From IMG/VR virus record IMGVR_UViG_3300035698_017135, positions 1 through 46,712 of that record: a DNA stretch of 46,712 bases, one strand, 5' to 3'. Made by a program: the position numbers and the translations under genes. Shown one piece after another: positions 9,916 through 18,716 of this stretch. Source of the stretch: a virus. Within the stretch, counting starts at the first letter, position 1. The number at the start of each line of letters is the position of its first letter. Below the pieces are notes generated by a model that ran no database searches, was not told the origin of the DNA, and was given only the letters and a program-made list of their open reading frames with translations.

Positions 9916-10767
9916 CTAGTTGTTGAAATTTCCGCTGCGGTTGGACCGTGGCATGAATGCGACTTTCGAAACCCACCAGGGCTCAGTGCGCGTGTTGTTT
10001 CCTTCTCGAACATTCCAGTACGCCGTTGCGCCCACGTTGTTTCCGAACGGCGTCTGAGGCGTGAGGTTGCCCATGATTCCTGCGGGGAGATCCGGGTCGA
10101 GGCTCATCGTCACGGGATCGGCCACCGTCCAGTTGGCGAGGTTGTCCGTCGGCAAGGAGGACGAAGCGCATCCCATGTAGATCATTCCGTCCACGCCGAC
10201 TCGGATCCACTCGTTGGTGACCGCGGTCTCGCCGAAGTAATACGTGGTGCCGCTGTTGTCTCCCGACTCCACGAAGTACGTCCAGTCTCCGTCGGTCGTC
10301 AAAGTGGCAGCCGCGGCGTCGTACGTGAAGCGGGCGGGACGGTCGATGTGCGACTGGTTGAACCCCACCGGTGGACGCACGGTATCTCGGTCATTCTCCG
10401 TGGTCATGTACGCGCGGCAGCGTCGGTCGTATGAGAGCTGCACCGCCTCGCCGGGCATGACGCACGTCTCAGTGAACATGGCGGTCTCGAACTTGTCTGG
10501 CCCGATCGCGAGCCACAGGGAAACTCCGGTGTCGTTGATCTCGTCGTGGAAAACGTACATGACGTTCTCTGTGATGTGCCACATGTGCTGCCCCGGTTGG
10601 GGGGTCGACGGCGCGTCAGAGAAGGACGATGCGCGAATCACTGGCATGAACCCGTCGGCGAAGTCGTCGACACCGATGTTCGAGAACGCGGCGTTCGACC
10701 ACATGTCGAAGAGATCCTGGCGAGTGACAGGCTCGGTGAAGGAAATCAGGGGGTTCAGTGAGGCCAT
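9916..10767 (-). CDS. Tail appendage / receptor-binding-type protein, paralogue 3 of 3 (283 aa)
   Basis: Translation most likely starts at the ATG at 10767, inside a TAATG overlap with the gene upstream, giving 283 residues. It is beta-rich, with many Trp, Tyr and Thr residues. The first 75 residues follow the same plan as the two genes upstream: a helix-like segment, a conserved-looking FSNIGVDDF stretch (compare FSNFGPESF and ITGIGLDSL in the paralogues), then an aromatic-rich MWHITENVMYVF strand pair. The remainder is unrelated by eye. This suggests a shared tail-docking N-terminus with divergent receptor-binding C-termini. Confidence 0.55.
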   Translation of the reverse strand: MASLNPLISFTEPVTRQDLFDMWSNAAFSNIGVDDFADGFMPVIRASSFSDAPSTPQPGQHMWHITENVMYVFHDEINDTGVSLWLAIGPDKFETAMFTETCVMPGEAVQLSYDRRCRAYMTTENDRDTVRPPVGFNQSHIDRPARFTYDAAAATLTTDGDWTYFVESGDNSGTTYYFGETAVTNEWIRVGVDGMIYMGCASSSLPTDNLANWTVADPVTMSLDPDLPAGIMGNLTPQTPFGNNVGATAYWNVREGNNTRTEPWWVSKVAFMPRSNRSGNFNN

Positions 10768-11603
10768 TAACTGTTCAATTCGTTGGTGTGCATCATGGTC
10801 CCAAAAGCCCAGATCATCTGGTCCACCTTCCATTGGTGGTCGCCGTCTACTTGGGAGACTTTGCTCGCCGTCACAGCTGGCGTCCCAGTCCACCCGAAGT
10901 ACTTGTTCGACGGCAGCCCGTTGGAGTGCCAGTACGAGGCTTGCATCATGGGGCTTCCGGCGGCAATCCCTTGGGGCGCCTTCAATCGGTAGCCGTTCTG
11001 GAAGTCGCGCAGCTTGCTGAACGTGGAGGAGACCGTTTCGTCTCGATCACTGTAGAGGGTCAGCCCACGCCACACGACTCGGTTGAAGTCAGAGGCCGCC
11101 GTGTCACCCGCGAGCACTCCGAAGTGGAAGCCGGTCTGAGCGTTGTCGTAGCTCCCGCTGTCGGCGCACTGGAAGTTGGGCGTGCCAGAGACACGAGAGG
11201 AGGAGACCTCGGCACGCAAGAGATCCTCGGCGGGTCCGAAGTTCACCCCCATTTGACAGAGGCTGCCGGGGCGCTTGTGTGCGGGGAACGAGCTGTCGAC
11301 GAACACCTTCTGGCGCCGCGTCTCCCAACCTCCCTCAATGCGGTGGAGAATGACGGGGCCCGATTGTTCCTGAACCCAAAGGTCCCCCTTGGGCGACATC
11401 CACATGCTGCCGGTGGTGTCCCCAATGCGCAGCGACTCGGTGACGTTAGACACGTCCCCACTCACTAGGCCGACAATGGTCGCGTCAAGGGAATCAAGGC
11501 CGATCCCCGTGATTTGCATACCGGTGGCCTGCCGCAGCAGGGTCTCCGCAATGGGAGTCTCGGTGACTTCGAAGTCATACCCAGGCGTGATGCTCAAGGT
11601 CAT
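10767..11603 (-). CDS. Tail appendage / receptor-binding-type protein, paralogue 2 of 3 (278 aa)
   Basis: This 278-residue beta-rich protein sits between two relatives. Its N-terminus begins MTLSITPG (compare MTLQVSPG in the upstream relative), continues through an ITGIGLDSL segment, and reaches the aromatic strand pair MWMSPKGDLWVQ at the place where the relatives have LWFARGEGKLYRW and MWHITENVMYVF. The C-terminal 180 residues look different from both relatives. It overlaps the upstream gene by four bases and the downstream gene by one base, so the three are probably translated as a coupled set. I infer a tail fibre or receptor-binding role. Confidence 0.55.
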   Translation of the reverse strand: MTLSITPGYDFEVTETPIAETLLRQATGMQITGIGLDSLDATIVGLVSGDVSNVTESLRIGDTTGSMWMSPKGDLWVQEQSGPVILHRIEGGWETRRQKVFVDSSFPAHKRPGSLCQMGVNFGPAEDLLRAEVSSSRVSGTPNFQCADSGSYDNAQTGFHFGVLAGDTAASDFNRVVWRGLTLYSDRDETVSSTFSKLRDFQNGYRLKAPQGIAAGSPMMQASYWHSNGLPSNKYFGWTGTPAVTASKVSQVDGDHQWKVDQMIWAFGTMMHTNELNS

Positions 11604-12454
11604 GAGAACAGATCCGATCCGGTGGCCTTCACCATGTTCGTCGAGCTGGCGAAGAGAAAGATGCCCTTCTGGCCGTACGCCTGCGAAGGTCCGCTTTCAA
11701 CCACTACTCCAAGAATGGAGGCCGTGTTCGTCCAAGCGGTTGCGTACGTTGCCGAGAAGGCGAGATGCGGATCGCCGTCAGAGAGGTGGAAGGCGTACTG
11801 AGGCTCGCTCGCGGAAGCGCCGGGGCCTCGAACGAATGCGTCAGTAAACCCTACGTCCACCACGGTCGTGTAGGAGTTGCTCGCGGCAGTATCTAGAGCG
11901 ACGAAGAACGGATCGATGTGGTTGTGGAATCCCATGAAGCGTGCGTTGGCGAAGTCCATGCCTTCGTTTGGGTCCGTGTCGGTGTTGGCCGTGGAGGAGC
12001 ACACCAACGTGAACCGCGGTTCGTCGGGCATGCCGATCGACTGCTCGTACTTCCATTCCGAGAAGGCGCTGTTCACTCGGACTCGCTCCATGGCGTTCCA
12101 GCTCCAGCGCGACTTGACCATCATGTCTCGACGGTCGGAGATCGCAAGCCAGTGCCCCTCGGATCCGGTGTTGCTCGCCGCTTCGGAGGGCGCCCAGAAC
12201 TCACTCTGTTGCGGCTCGAGCGTCCACCGGTAGAGCTTCCCCTCGCCCCGTGCGAACCACAACGTGGAGCGCTTTCGGATGTTCGTAGCCGGTGCGTCCG
12301 TCTGCGAGATGATGAAGTCAATAGGGGATCCCACGAACGACTCGGGTCCGAAGTTGCTGAACTCCGTGCCTCGAATGAAGTCGGACATGGCGTCCGCGAT
12401 GACGATCCGCGTGCCGTCGGCCGGTACTGGTCCTGGTGAGACTTGAAGGGTCAT
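11600..12454 (-). CDS. Tail appendage / receptor-binding-type protein, paralogue 1 of 3 (284 aa)
   Basis: This 284-residue beta-rich protein is the first of three adjacent related genes, directly after the tail nozzle gene with an ATGA overlap. The N-terminal plan is a short beta start (MTLQVSPG), a helix-like segment, FSNFGPESFVG, then LWFARGEGKLYRW and a Trp-rich region. It has no signal peptide or transmembrane segment. Position next to nozzle genes is where podovirus tail fibres or tailspikes attach. No enzymatic tailspike motif is visible, so binding is more likely than depolymerase activity, but that is a guess. Confidence 0.55.
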   Translation of the reverse strand: MTLQVSPGPVPADGTRIVIADAMSDFIRGTEFSNFGPESFVGSPIDFIISQTDAPATNIRKRSTLWFARGEGKLYRWTLEPQQSEFWAPSEAASNTGSEGHWLAISDRRDMMVKSRWSWNAMERVRVNSAFSEWKYEQSIGMPDEPRFTLVCSSTANTDTDPNEGMDFANARFMGFHNHIDPFFVALDTAASNSYTTVVDVGFTDAFVRGPGASASEPQYAFHLSDGDPHLAFSATYATAWTNTASILGVVVESGPSQAYGQKGIFLFASSTNMVKATGSDLFS

Positions 12455-14139
12455 ACGTCATTCTCAAAGTTGTTCGTGAGCAGGTGGCCAACGACTTCCG
12501 AGAAGTACAAGAAGGGCCGCCCAGACTCCGTGGAATTCGTGCTGCTCATCACGCGCAGCTGGAGGTGGTAGCTCGGGGGGATGTCGGAGAGCGAGAAGGT
12601 CTGCCTCCGGATCTGCTTCGGGGCGGAGATCCACGGAAGAGGCTCGACTCCAAAGACGATCGTGTTCGAGGTGCCCAACACTCGAGTGTCCGTGATCGGG
12701 ATCCAATTGCCTTGGTCCGTCCGGTAGGCGATTTCAAGAGCCGAGGTCTCAGAGGATGACAGCTCAAGACTGAACCGATCCCACCTCTTCTTGATCATCG
12801 GCTCCTTTAGCGTGTAGCTACGCGACTCCTCCAACATCTCTGGCCGTCGCACATTCGTCACGTCACTGGAGGGATCGATTTGTCCAGAGAAGAGCGAGTA
12901 CACGAGGTGCCCGTGGTTTGACACGTCCGTCTCTGCCTGGGTGACCGAGGTGTCCCCCGTGACGTACCCATTCTGCATCCAGAGACGGTCTTGATCGGCG
13001 ACCTTAAAACTAGAGAGGTCGCGAGCCTCCCAAGTGTGCAGGGTCCAAGCCTTATTCGCGATATCGTATCGCAGGACGTGCGTGTTATCTTTGGCTCCGT
13101 CGAGCGGCACGGCCAGGTGGTAGGCGTTGTCGAACACCGAAGCGGACGCCTTGTGCGCCTGGGTGAAGTTGATTCGGTCGATCCAGGCCTTGATGTTCCA
13201 CGAGATCGGGAAGCCGGCTCCGGACTGCACGTCGTTCTCGGCGCGTTGGAGCGATCGGATGCCGTCCGAGGAAAGGAAGAAGACGTCAGAGGACTCTGCT
13301 CCTGGAACCCAAGCGGCGCTCTTCGTGGCGATGCAGCCCACCCCTCGGGAAAGGACTCGCACCGAGCTGTTGATCGTGTCCAGCGCGTCTCCGGCGGAGG
13401 GGATGATGGCGCTGTCGGTGCCCCACTTCGCGGTGAAGACGAAGATAGAATCGTCCTTGAAGATCAGGAGCTTGGGATCGATGTCGCGCGAGGGGATGAT
13501 CGCAGTGATCTCTCCGCCGAGGCCCGGTTCGATGAGGATGTTGTTCGTGTCGCTGTAGGACGCGAGGTCTCCGATCTCGCTCCAGCCTACCGTCTCGCCC
13601 TCCCCGTAGAACAGGCGCTGCTGGAACATGGCGATCGCTCGAGGCGAGAGGGACACTGCCGTCTCGGCGTTGTCTTCGATGTCGTAGATCACGAGCTGCG
13701 AGCGGCCGTTGATTCCTTCGGAGGTGTTCGTCACCTTCTCGCAGGTGGCCACGGCGTAGGCCAGCTTCCCGGCGTGTCTCGCTGGGATGATGTCGTGCAA
13801 GAGCCCGGAGACGAGCGAGACTCCGCAAGCCTGCTGGCCCCACCCACCGTCGAGATCTGAGAAGTAGAGGCCCGAGCCCCAACAGCCAACGAGGAACTCC
13901 TCAAAGAGCTCGTCGCGGTAGCCTCCGAGTCCTCCCGCGAGCTCCTGTCCCATGACGCCACCGAAGCACAACGCTCCACGCCGGCGAGAGCGTTCGCCCA
14001 GGAGGTTGATCTCGAGGTTCAAGGCCTGGACGGCCTCGGTCTCTTGGAGGAGCCACGGAGCATTGCGCTGCACGGCGCCGTTGTGGACGGAAACCGTGCG
14101 CTCGAAGCTCTGCTCTGGATTCTTCTGGTTCTCGGCCAT
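12451..14139 (-). CDS. Tail nozzle / tail tubular protein B-like (562 aa)
   Basis: This 562-residue protein contains repeated short beta-strand blades with motifs such as AIAMFQQRLFYGEG, DVFFLSSDGIRSLQ and DNAYHLAVPLDG. These recur in the beta-propeller nozzle or stabilisation proteins of podoviruses (T7 gp12, P22 gp10 type). It follows the probable adaptor gene with a TAATG overlap and precedes the receptor-binding-type genes, which is the usual order. Such proteins form the tail tube end and carry fibres. I see no catalytic motif. The assignment combines the strand pattern with gene order. Confidence 0.7.
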   Translation of the reverse strand: MAENQKNPEQSFERTVSVHNGAVQRNAPWLLQETEAVQALNLEINLLGERSRRRGALCFGGVMGQELAGGLGGYRDELFEEFLVGCWGSGLYFSDLDGGWGQQACGVSLVSGLLHDIIPARHAGKLAYAVATCEKVTNTSEGINGRSQLVIYDIEDNAETAVSLSPRAIAMFQQRLFYGEGETVGWSEIGDLASYSDTNNILIEPGLGGEITAIIPSRDIDPKLLIFKDDSIFVFTAKWGTDSAIIPSAGDALDTINSSVRVLSRGVGCIATKSAAWVPGAESSDVFFLSSDGIRSLQRAENDVQSGAGFPISWNIKAWIDRINFTQAHKASASVFDNAYHLAVPLDGAKDNTHVLRYDIANKAWTLHTWEARDLSSFKVADQDRLWMQNGYVTGDTSVTQAETDVSNHGHLVYSLFSGQIDPSSDVTNVRRPEMLEESRSYTLKEPMIKKRWDRFSLELSSSETSALEIAYRTDQGNWIPITDTRVLGTSNTIVFGVEPLPWISAPKQIRRQTFSLSDIPPSYHLQLRVMSSTNSTESGRPFLYFSEVVGHLLTNNFENDV

Positions 14140-15089
14140 TAGTCGTTCCAGAATCCGTTCTCAAGGCCCATGTAACTGCCCCACATGTCGACGCCGTGAT
14201 CCTTCTCGCCGAAGGTCTCCGCCTCGTCGCGCTTCATTTGGAGGATCTCCTCCGCCTTGCGCCAGGCCAGGTTGGCGTTCTGCCCCTCGTTGTCCATCCA
14301 GTGCAGGTTGCCGGCGGCGCGCCACACCAGCGCTTCTTCGTTCACGGAAGGGTCGACTGCGTCCGATTCGCTAGTGATCCGATCCGGGCGCCGGAAGTAC
14401 TGAACGATCAGGGTTTGCCCAGACGCTGCGGGCAGCAGCTGGATCTGGGGGTAGAGAGGGCGAGACTCCCACGAGGGTACCCTGGCCAATTGACCGTCGC
14501 CGGCAGAGCCTACTACGACGTCGGAGTCCGTGCCCTTGTCTTTCTGGATCGCGATGATCTCGCGGTAAGTGTTGACCGTGCTCTCAGTGATTCCGCCGAG
14601 GGCCACCGTCTCTTGGGCTTCGTAGAGCTCGAGGGCAGTACCAGACGCGGCCGTGTCCGAGACGAGGCCACGGATGTTGACGTTGATCGCTTCGGAGGCC
14701 GTGGAGTAGAGGTCGAGCGCCGTGTCAGTGGCGAGCGACTTGGCGACAGGGGAGTAACCCATGTCGTGCCACTCTCGGGGCGCACCGGGGGTACCCTGGC
14801 CGAAGAGGACAGGGTGTCGCTTGTCGAAGTTGTCCCCCGCCGAGAGGGCGCAGGAGTTGGACTTGTCAAAGAGGGAGATGGCCTTGTTCACACGGTCGGG
14901 CAGAATGAGGAACTCCCCGGAGGCGTAGAAAGTCTCTTGCTTCCTGCGCGCATCGAGGGGTACCTCAGACGCCCACCACTGCTGCGCTTCGTCGAGCGCG
15001 TTGAGCACACGGCCACGGTAACTCGGGTCCACCCGATCCGCCATTTGTTGAACGCGATCGACAAGATCGCGGATCAGGGAAGATGCCAT
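14139..15089 (-). CDS. Head-tail adaptor / tail tubular protein A-like (316 aa)
   Basis: This 316-residue protein starts with helices (LIRDLVDRVQQMADRV, then LDEAQQWWASEV), has a beta-rich middle with a RPLYPQIQLLPAASG segment and the strand LIVQYFRRPDRI, and returns to helices (EEALVWRAAGNLHWMD, then a lysine/glutamate-rich helix). Helical ends around a beta domain, with the phrase where measured data are turned into an allowed state and row counts in a C-terminal helix, is the pattern of gp11-type tail tubular A proteins, which sit below the portal. Gene order supports this: it lies directly before the nozzle gene. Confidence 0.7.
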   Translation of the reverse strand: MASSLIRDLVDRVQQMADRVDPSYRGRVLNALDEAQQWWASEVPLDARRKQETFYASGEFLILPDRVNKAISLFDKSNSCALSAGDNFDKRHPVLFGQGTPGAPREWHDMGYSPVAKSLATDTALDLYSTASEAINVNIRGLVSDTAASGTALELYEAQETVALGGITESTVNTYREIIAIQKDKGTDSDVVVGSAGDGQLARVPSWESRPLYPQIQLLPAASGQTLIVQYFRRPDRITSESDAVDPSVNEEALVWRAAGNLHWMDNEGQNANLAWRKAEEILQMKRDEAETFGEKDHGVDMWGSYMGLENGFWND

Positions 15090-15092
15090 ATG

Positions 15093-15569
15093 TTACTCCT
15101 TAAACGAGTCCGGCTCGAGGGCACGATCCTCGACTTGCGATGCTTTGGGGGCCGCCTCCCCCAATTGCATACCGAACTTTTCTTCTAGCTGGTGGCAGTT
15201 CCTACATAGAACGGCACACTTCTCCACTTCAGCCCAGACCCGCGTCGCAGCCAAGGACATGTTCTGGCCTATGTTGAATGACTTGGTCGCAGGATCAAGG
15301 TGGTGGAAGTCCAGCATCTCTGGTTGGAACGGGCCAGACCAGAGACAGTTGTAGGACTCACACCCCCGGGCTATCTTTACCGCCTGCACCTTTCGTCTCA
15401 AGTCTGCGCGACGTTGGCTCGCTCTCAGGTTCTGGCACTTCCGGCAGTCCACCTGCAGGGTCGGCTTTCCCTTCCACCTCAGTGAGAAGTCCTTCGACAG
15501 TTTCACCATGTGGCAGCTGCAGCACATCTTTAAGTCCGAGCTTAGAGAGCCAGATTTGGGCAAGGTCAT
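15093..15569 (-). CDS. HNH homing endonuclease with zinc ribbon, overlapping a glycosyltransferase tail (158 aa)
   Basis: The C-terminal half carries the HNH signature LDFHHLDPATKSF followed by EKCAVLCRNCHQLEE, with the metal-binding His, Asp and Cys residues in place. The N-terminus holds a CCSCH...CRKC zinc ribbon. Proteins of this kind are mobile nucleases that spread by cutting phage DNA lacking them. Unusually, its first 212 bases lie inside the glycosyltransferase gene in another frame. A later ATG at 15527 would still overlap and would keep both Cys pairs. It ends three bases before the adaptor gene start. Four related nucleases occur elsewhere in the window. Confidence 0.85.
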   Translation of the reverse strand: MTLPKSGSLSSDLKMCCSCHMVKLSKDFSLRWKGKPTLQVDCRKCQNLRASQRRADLRRKVQAVKIARGCESYNCLWSGPFQPEMLDFHHLDPATKSFNIGQNMSLAATRVWAEVEKCAVLCRNCHQLEEKFGMQLGEAAPKASQVEDRALEPDSFKE

Positions 15570-18096
15570 CGACGTTGTACTTCAGGTAGGCCACCTTTGC
15601 CAACGCGCGGCGCATGGCACTGTGGGCGGGGACTTGGGTTGCCTTGACGAGCATTTCCGCCGCGGCGTCGTACCAGTCGCTCGGGATGTCCCCGGATTCG
15701 GGGAGCGCGGGTAGGTGCGGGAAGGCAATGTCCGGGATCGTCTCAGACAGCGCGCCGTAGCGGGTGGCGACTGGCACCATACCGTGCGCACACGCTTCCA
15801 TTGCACTCATACAGGAGATTTCCGGGAACCGGGTGGGGTAGAGCCACACACCGGACTGCTGCATCAGACCCGACATGGTGTCGAATCCGACCCGGTTCAG
15901 GTTGACCCCTTCGATCTCGTCCAGCTTGTTGAAGACGGTTCGCTCGTACTCGTCCATGCTAGCGTCCCGGCCCAGGGCTGGAATGTAGCGGTGGTTGTTC
16001 GCAGCGAAGGCCTTGCGGGCCCACGGGGTGACACCGTACGTGGTCACCAGAGTGATCTCCGGGTCAATGAGGCGGGCCCGCCGCACGATCTCGATCGCGG
16101 TCAGGAGGCCTCGGTCCGGGGAGCTGCAGTAGAGAACCTGCTTGGGGTTCAGCGTGGGGTTCTGCTTGGACTTCACCGGACGCTCGATAGCGTTCCGGGC
16201 GACCCAGATCTTGTCTTCTGGGATCTTGCCCTGGATCGGGATCGTGTGGTAGTAGCTCTGGAACTGGACGAAGTCTGCAGAGGCGAGCACGTCCTCGCCA
16301 TACTGGTCGGGGTTCTGCACGTCGTGGTTCCACACGATTCGCTTCTTCGCAGGGCAACGGTGCGCTGCTGCGGCGCCGGGATTGCGCCAGTAGACCATCA
16401 CCTCTCGGGCCCGGACTTCGTTGAACTCACTCCAGTGGCGCCAGTTGACACCGGTCTCTTCCGAGACTCCTCGAGCCGCGGGCGGGACTTCGGCGTAAAC
16501 GTTCACGTTGACAACGCCGGTGCGCTGCAGTGCTTCGGAGAGGAGGATCACCATCTTCTCGGATCCACCAATGCCGGTGCGTCGCGAGAAGGGGCCCCAG
16601 TCTTCGCCCATGCCACCACAGTAGAGGTTGACGTCGGGCTTCTTGTCTCGGCCTTCCGGCGGCTCGAGCTTCGACACGCCGGCCTTCTCGAGCGCCGGGG
16701 GAACAGCGGCGAGCTCGTCACAGATCTGAGCTGCGACCCGTCGGGCGTCAATCCCGCCAGGCATGCGGACGTTGCTCGTGACCTGCGAGACGGCCTTCGT
16801 GAGCGTCTCGCCTTGGGCGAAGTTCTGGAAATCCCGGATCATTTCTTGGGAGGACTTCAGGTTCGGTCGGAAGTTGTACGCCTTCGCGGCACACTCCATG
16901 GCTTCGTCGGCCATGTGCATTTCTCGGAAGGCGTGAGCCGCCACGAGGTGCGGGTGGAAGTGGATGTGCGTCGGATCGTGGGAGAAGATCTGGTCCTTCG
17001 GGATGTTCAGACCCGTGCCTTGCTTGTACCAATTCACCGCCGCAGGCCAGCGGGCAATGGCGGCGTAGACCCGGGAGAGGCCGAAGAAACCTCGAGGGTC
17101 GGAGGGCTTCAGCTCGACGCACTTGAAGAAGTGGGTCATGGCGTCGAACGGCCGCATGACGCGGGCGTCCATGAAGATCTGGGCGACGTAGTAGTGCGAA
17201 GCCCAGCGGTCGTCCACCGAGCCGGAGCGGGTGTCGAAGTACCTGTAGTAGCTGCGGGCCTCCGCGAACTTCTCTAGGCCGCGAGCTGCGTTGCCTAGGT
17301 AGAAGATCGTCCGGGGATCGAGGTCGTTATTCTTACGGCTCTTCTCGAACTCCGTCCGGAGGATCAGGTAGTTCCGCACGTCGGACACCTTGTGCGGCTT
17401 GCGAGCTTCGGTGTGGATGATCTTGGCGTCCACGATTTCGAAGTACGCCATTTGGCCGAGCGACTTCCCAGGCCGAGGAATCGCGGTCTCGTGACAGTGG
17501 CCCTTCCAGTGGAAGATGTCCTTCAGGAAGAAGCGTTCTCGTCGGAGCGTGGTAGTGCAGGTCCCGTCCTCACCGAACTCGTAGTCGTAGTCCAGGAAGA
17601 TCTGCTGGAGCGGCGTCTCGCCGAACGTCCAGTTGATGCAGCCTCGGAGGATATCGCTCTTGGCGGAAAGTACGTCATCGGCGTCAATCCAGAAGATGAC
17701 GTCGTTCGTCGACAATTCGAGGGCGATGTTGCGCGCCTCAGCGAAGGAAAGGATTCCACGGCTGTTGCCAATGAACTCCTTGTAGGTCTCCAGATCGCCC
17801 TTGTCGAGGAAGGCCTCCGCGAGCGGGGCGTAGTCCTTGGACAGGCTGCGTCGATCGAAGACCTTACAGTTGGGGAAATCGGAGGACAGCGCTTCGATCG
17901 CTGCGAAGTCGGAGTCGTCCGATCCCGTGTCCACGATGATACACTCGTCACCCTCGCGGTAGATAGCGCCGTAGACAGAGTCCACTGCTGCTCGGACTGC
18001 CTCGGGGCTTCCCTTGACGATCATGTTGTAAGAGACCGGGACGTCCGGTCCTTCGTGATTCAGGAAAAACTCGGCGGAGAGTTGCTGTTCCTGCAT
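15358..18096 (-). CDS. Bifunctional glycosyltransferase: GT2-like N-domain, TPR-like middle, GT4-like C-domain (912 aa)
   Basis: Residues 1-240 form a GT-A (family 2) domain: VSYNMIVKGSPEAV strand, CIIVDTGSDDS, and FWIDADDV with the metal-binding DxD. Residues 240-420 look like tetratricopeptide helices (ARSYYRYFDTRSG, FFGLSRVYAAIARW). Residues 480-860 resemble a GT-B (family 4) fold, with GIGGSEKMVILLSEAL, VLYCSSPDRGLLTAIE and the nucleotide-sugar signature EISCMSAMEACAHGMVPVA. The ATG at 18096 is one base from the upstream stop; an upstream in-frame ATG at 18126 is less likely. It lies inside the structural operon, so it may glycosylate virion proteins or alter host surface sugars. The last 70 residues are out-of-frame with an HNH gene. 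Confidence 0.85.
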   Translation of the reverse strand: MQEQQLSAEFFLNHEGPDVPVSYNMIVKGSPEAVRAAVDSVYGAIYREGDECIIVDTGSDDSDFAAIEALSSDFPNCKVFDRRSLSKDYAPLAEAFLDKGDLETYKEFIGNSRGILSFAEARNIALELSTNDVIFWIDADDVLSAKSDILRGCINWTFGETPLQQIFLDYDYEFGEDGTCTTTLRRERFFLKDIFHWKGHCHETAIPRPGKSLGQMAYFEIVDAKIIHTEARKPHKVSDVRNYLILRTEFEKSRKNNDLDPRTIFYLGNAARGLEKFAEARSYYRYFDTRSGSVDDRWASHYYVAQIFMDARVMRPFDAMTHFFKCVELKPSDPRGFFGLSRVYAAIARWPAAVNWYKQGTGLNIPKDQIFSHDPTHIHFHPHLVAAHAFREMHMADEAMECAAKAYNFRPNLKSSQEMIRDFQNFAQGETLTKAVSQVTSNVRMPGGIDARRVAAQICDELAAVPPALEKAGVSKLEPPEGRDKKPDVNLYCGGMGEDWGPFSRRTGIGGSEKMVILLSEALQRTGVVNVNVYAEVPPAARGVSEETGVNWRHWSEFNEVRAREVMVYWRNPGAAAAHRCPAKKRIVWNHDVQNPDQYGEDVLASADFVQFQSYYHTIPIQGKIPEDKIWVARNAIERPVKSKQNPTLNPKQVLYCSSPDRGLLTAIEIVRRARLIDPEITLVTTYGVTPWARKAFAANNHRYIPALGRDASMDEYERTVFNKLDEIEGVNLNRVGFDTMSGLMQQSGVWLYPTRFPEISCMSAMEACAHGMVPVATRYGALSETIPDIAFPHLPALPESGDIPSDWYDAAAEMLVKATQVPAHSAMRRALAKVAYLKYNVDDLAQIWLSKLGLKDVLQLPHGETVEGLLTEVEGKADPAGGLPEVPEPESEPTSRRLETKGAGGKDSPGV

Positions 18097-18097
18097 G

Positions 18098-18508
18098 TTA
18101 GCTCTTTCGTGCTTTGCCGCGCGCACCGCTCGGCATCAACTTGGGGGACTGGGCGCGGAGATATTCGATGTCGCTATGGTCGGTCCCGAAGGTTTCGAGA
18201 TCCGGAGCGCAGCGGTCGAAGACCTGGCGCAGGTTGATGAAGAGTTCACGGGGCATGCGCATGGCCATGTAGCCTTGGCCCCCTTCGTACTCTCCGTTCT
18301 TGTTGTCCATCTGGGCCATCTTGCCCATCTGGTCACAGAGCCACTTGGTTCGTTTCGGGAACCTCTCATGCCAGATCTTGATCGTAACGTCGATCAGGTG
18401 ACGGCGGTACTTCGTGTCCGCGGTGGTCTTGGACACGTCTTTGATGATGTTGGAGCCCTGCGTGCGGCGCAGTTCTTTGGCCCCTTCACTCTCCTCGAGC
18501 AAGGGCAA
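18098..18508 (-). CDS. Unknown small protein (136 aa)
   Basis: I do not recognise this 136-residue protein. It is mostly helical and charged, with a basic C-terminus (ARGKARKS) and a short KMAQMDNKNGEYEGG turn. It overlaps the upstream small gene by 23 bases and stops one base before the start of the large glycosyltransferase, so the three are probably translated together. No membrane segment, signal peptide or enzyme motif is visible. A structural or assembly role is possible because of its place between capsid and tail genes, but there is no direct evidence. Confidence 0.6.
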   Translation of the reverse strand: MPLLEESEGAKELRRTQGSNIIKDVSKTTADTKYRRHLIDVTIKIWHERFPKRTKWLCDQMGKMAQMDNKNGEYEGGQGYMAMRMPRELFINLRQVFDRCAPDLETFGTDHSDIEYLRAQSPKLMPSGARGKARKS

Positions 18509-18716
18509 TCCTCATTTTCATTCCGACCTCGTACAGGTCTCGAAGAACATCCGACGGTGCGTCGGGGAAGTACTGCAGAACGTGGTTGAAGGACAGGACT
18601 GAAGTGTCGTCGATGATACGGGCGGGGAGATTGGCCCACGCGATCCGACCGTAGCCTTTAGGCATCCGGCCCCTGATGAGTGCTCGCCCCTCTTTGATGG
18701 CTTCTTGTCTGTTCAT
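18486..18716 (-). CDS. Unknown small protein (76 aa)
   Basis: This 76-residue protein starts with a basic helix (MNRQEAIKEGRALIRGRMPKG) and ends with a helical segment containing DVLRDLYEVGMKMRIALARGE. It is not one I can name. It starts one base inside the stop of the upstream beta-rich protein gene and overlaps the next gene by 23 bases. The compact size and gene order would suit a head completion or chaperone function, which is only a guess. Confidence 0.6.
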   Translation of the reverse strand: MNRQEAIKEGRALIRGRMPKGYGRIAWANLPARIIDDTSVLSFNHVLQYFPDAPSDVLRDLYEVGMKMRIALARGE

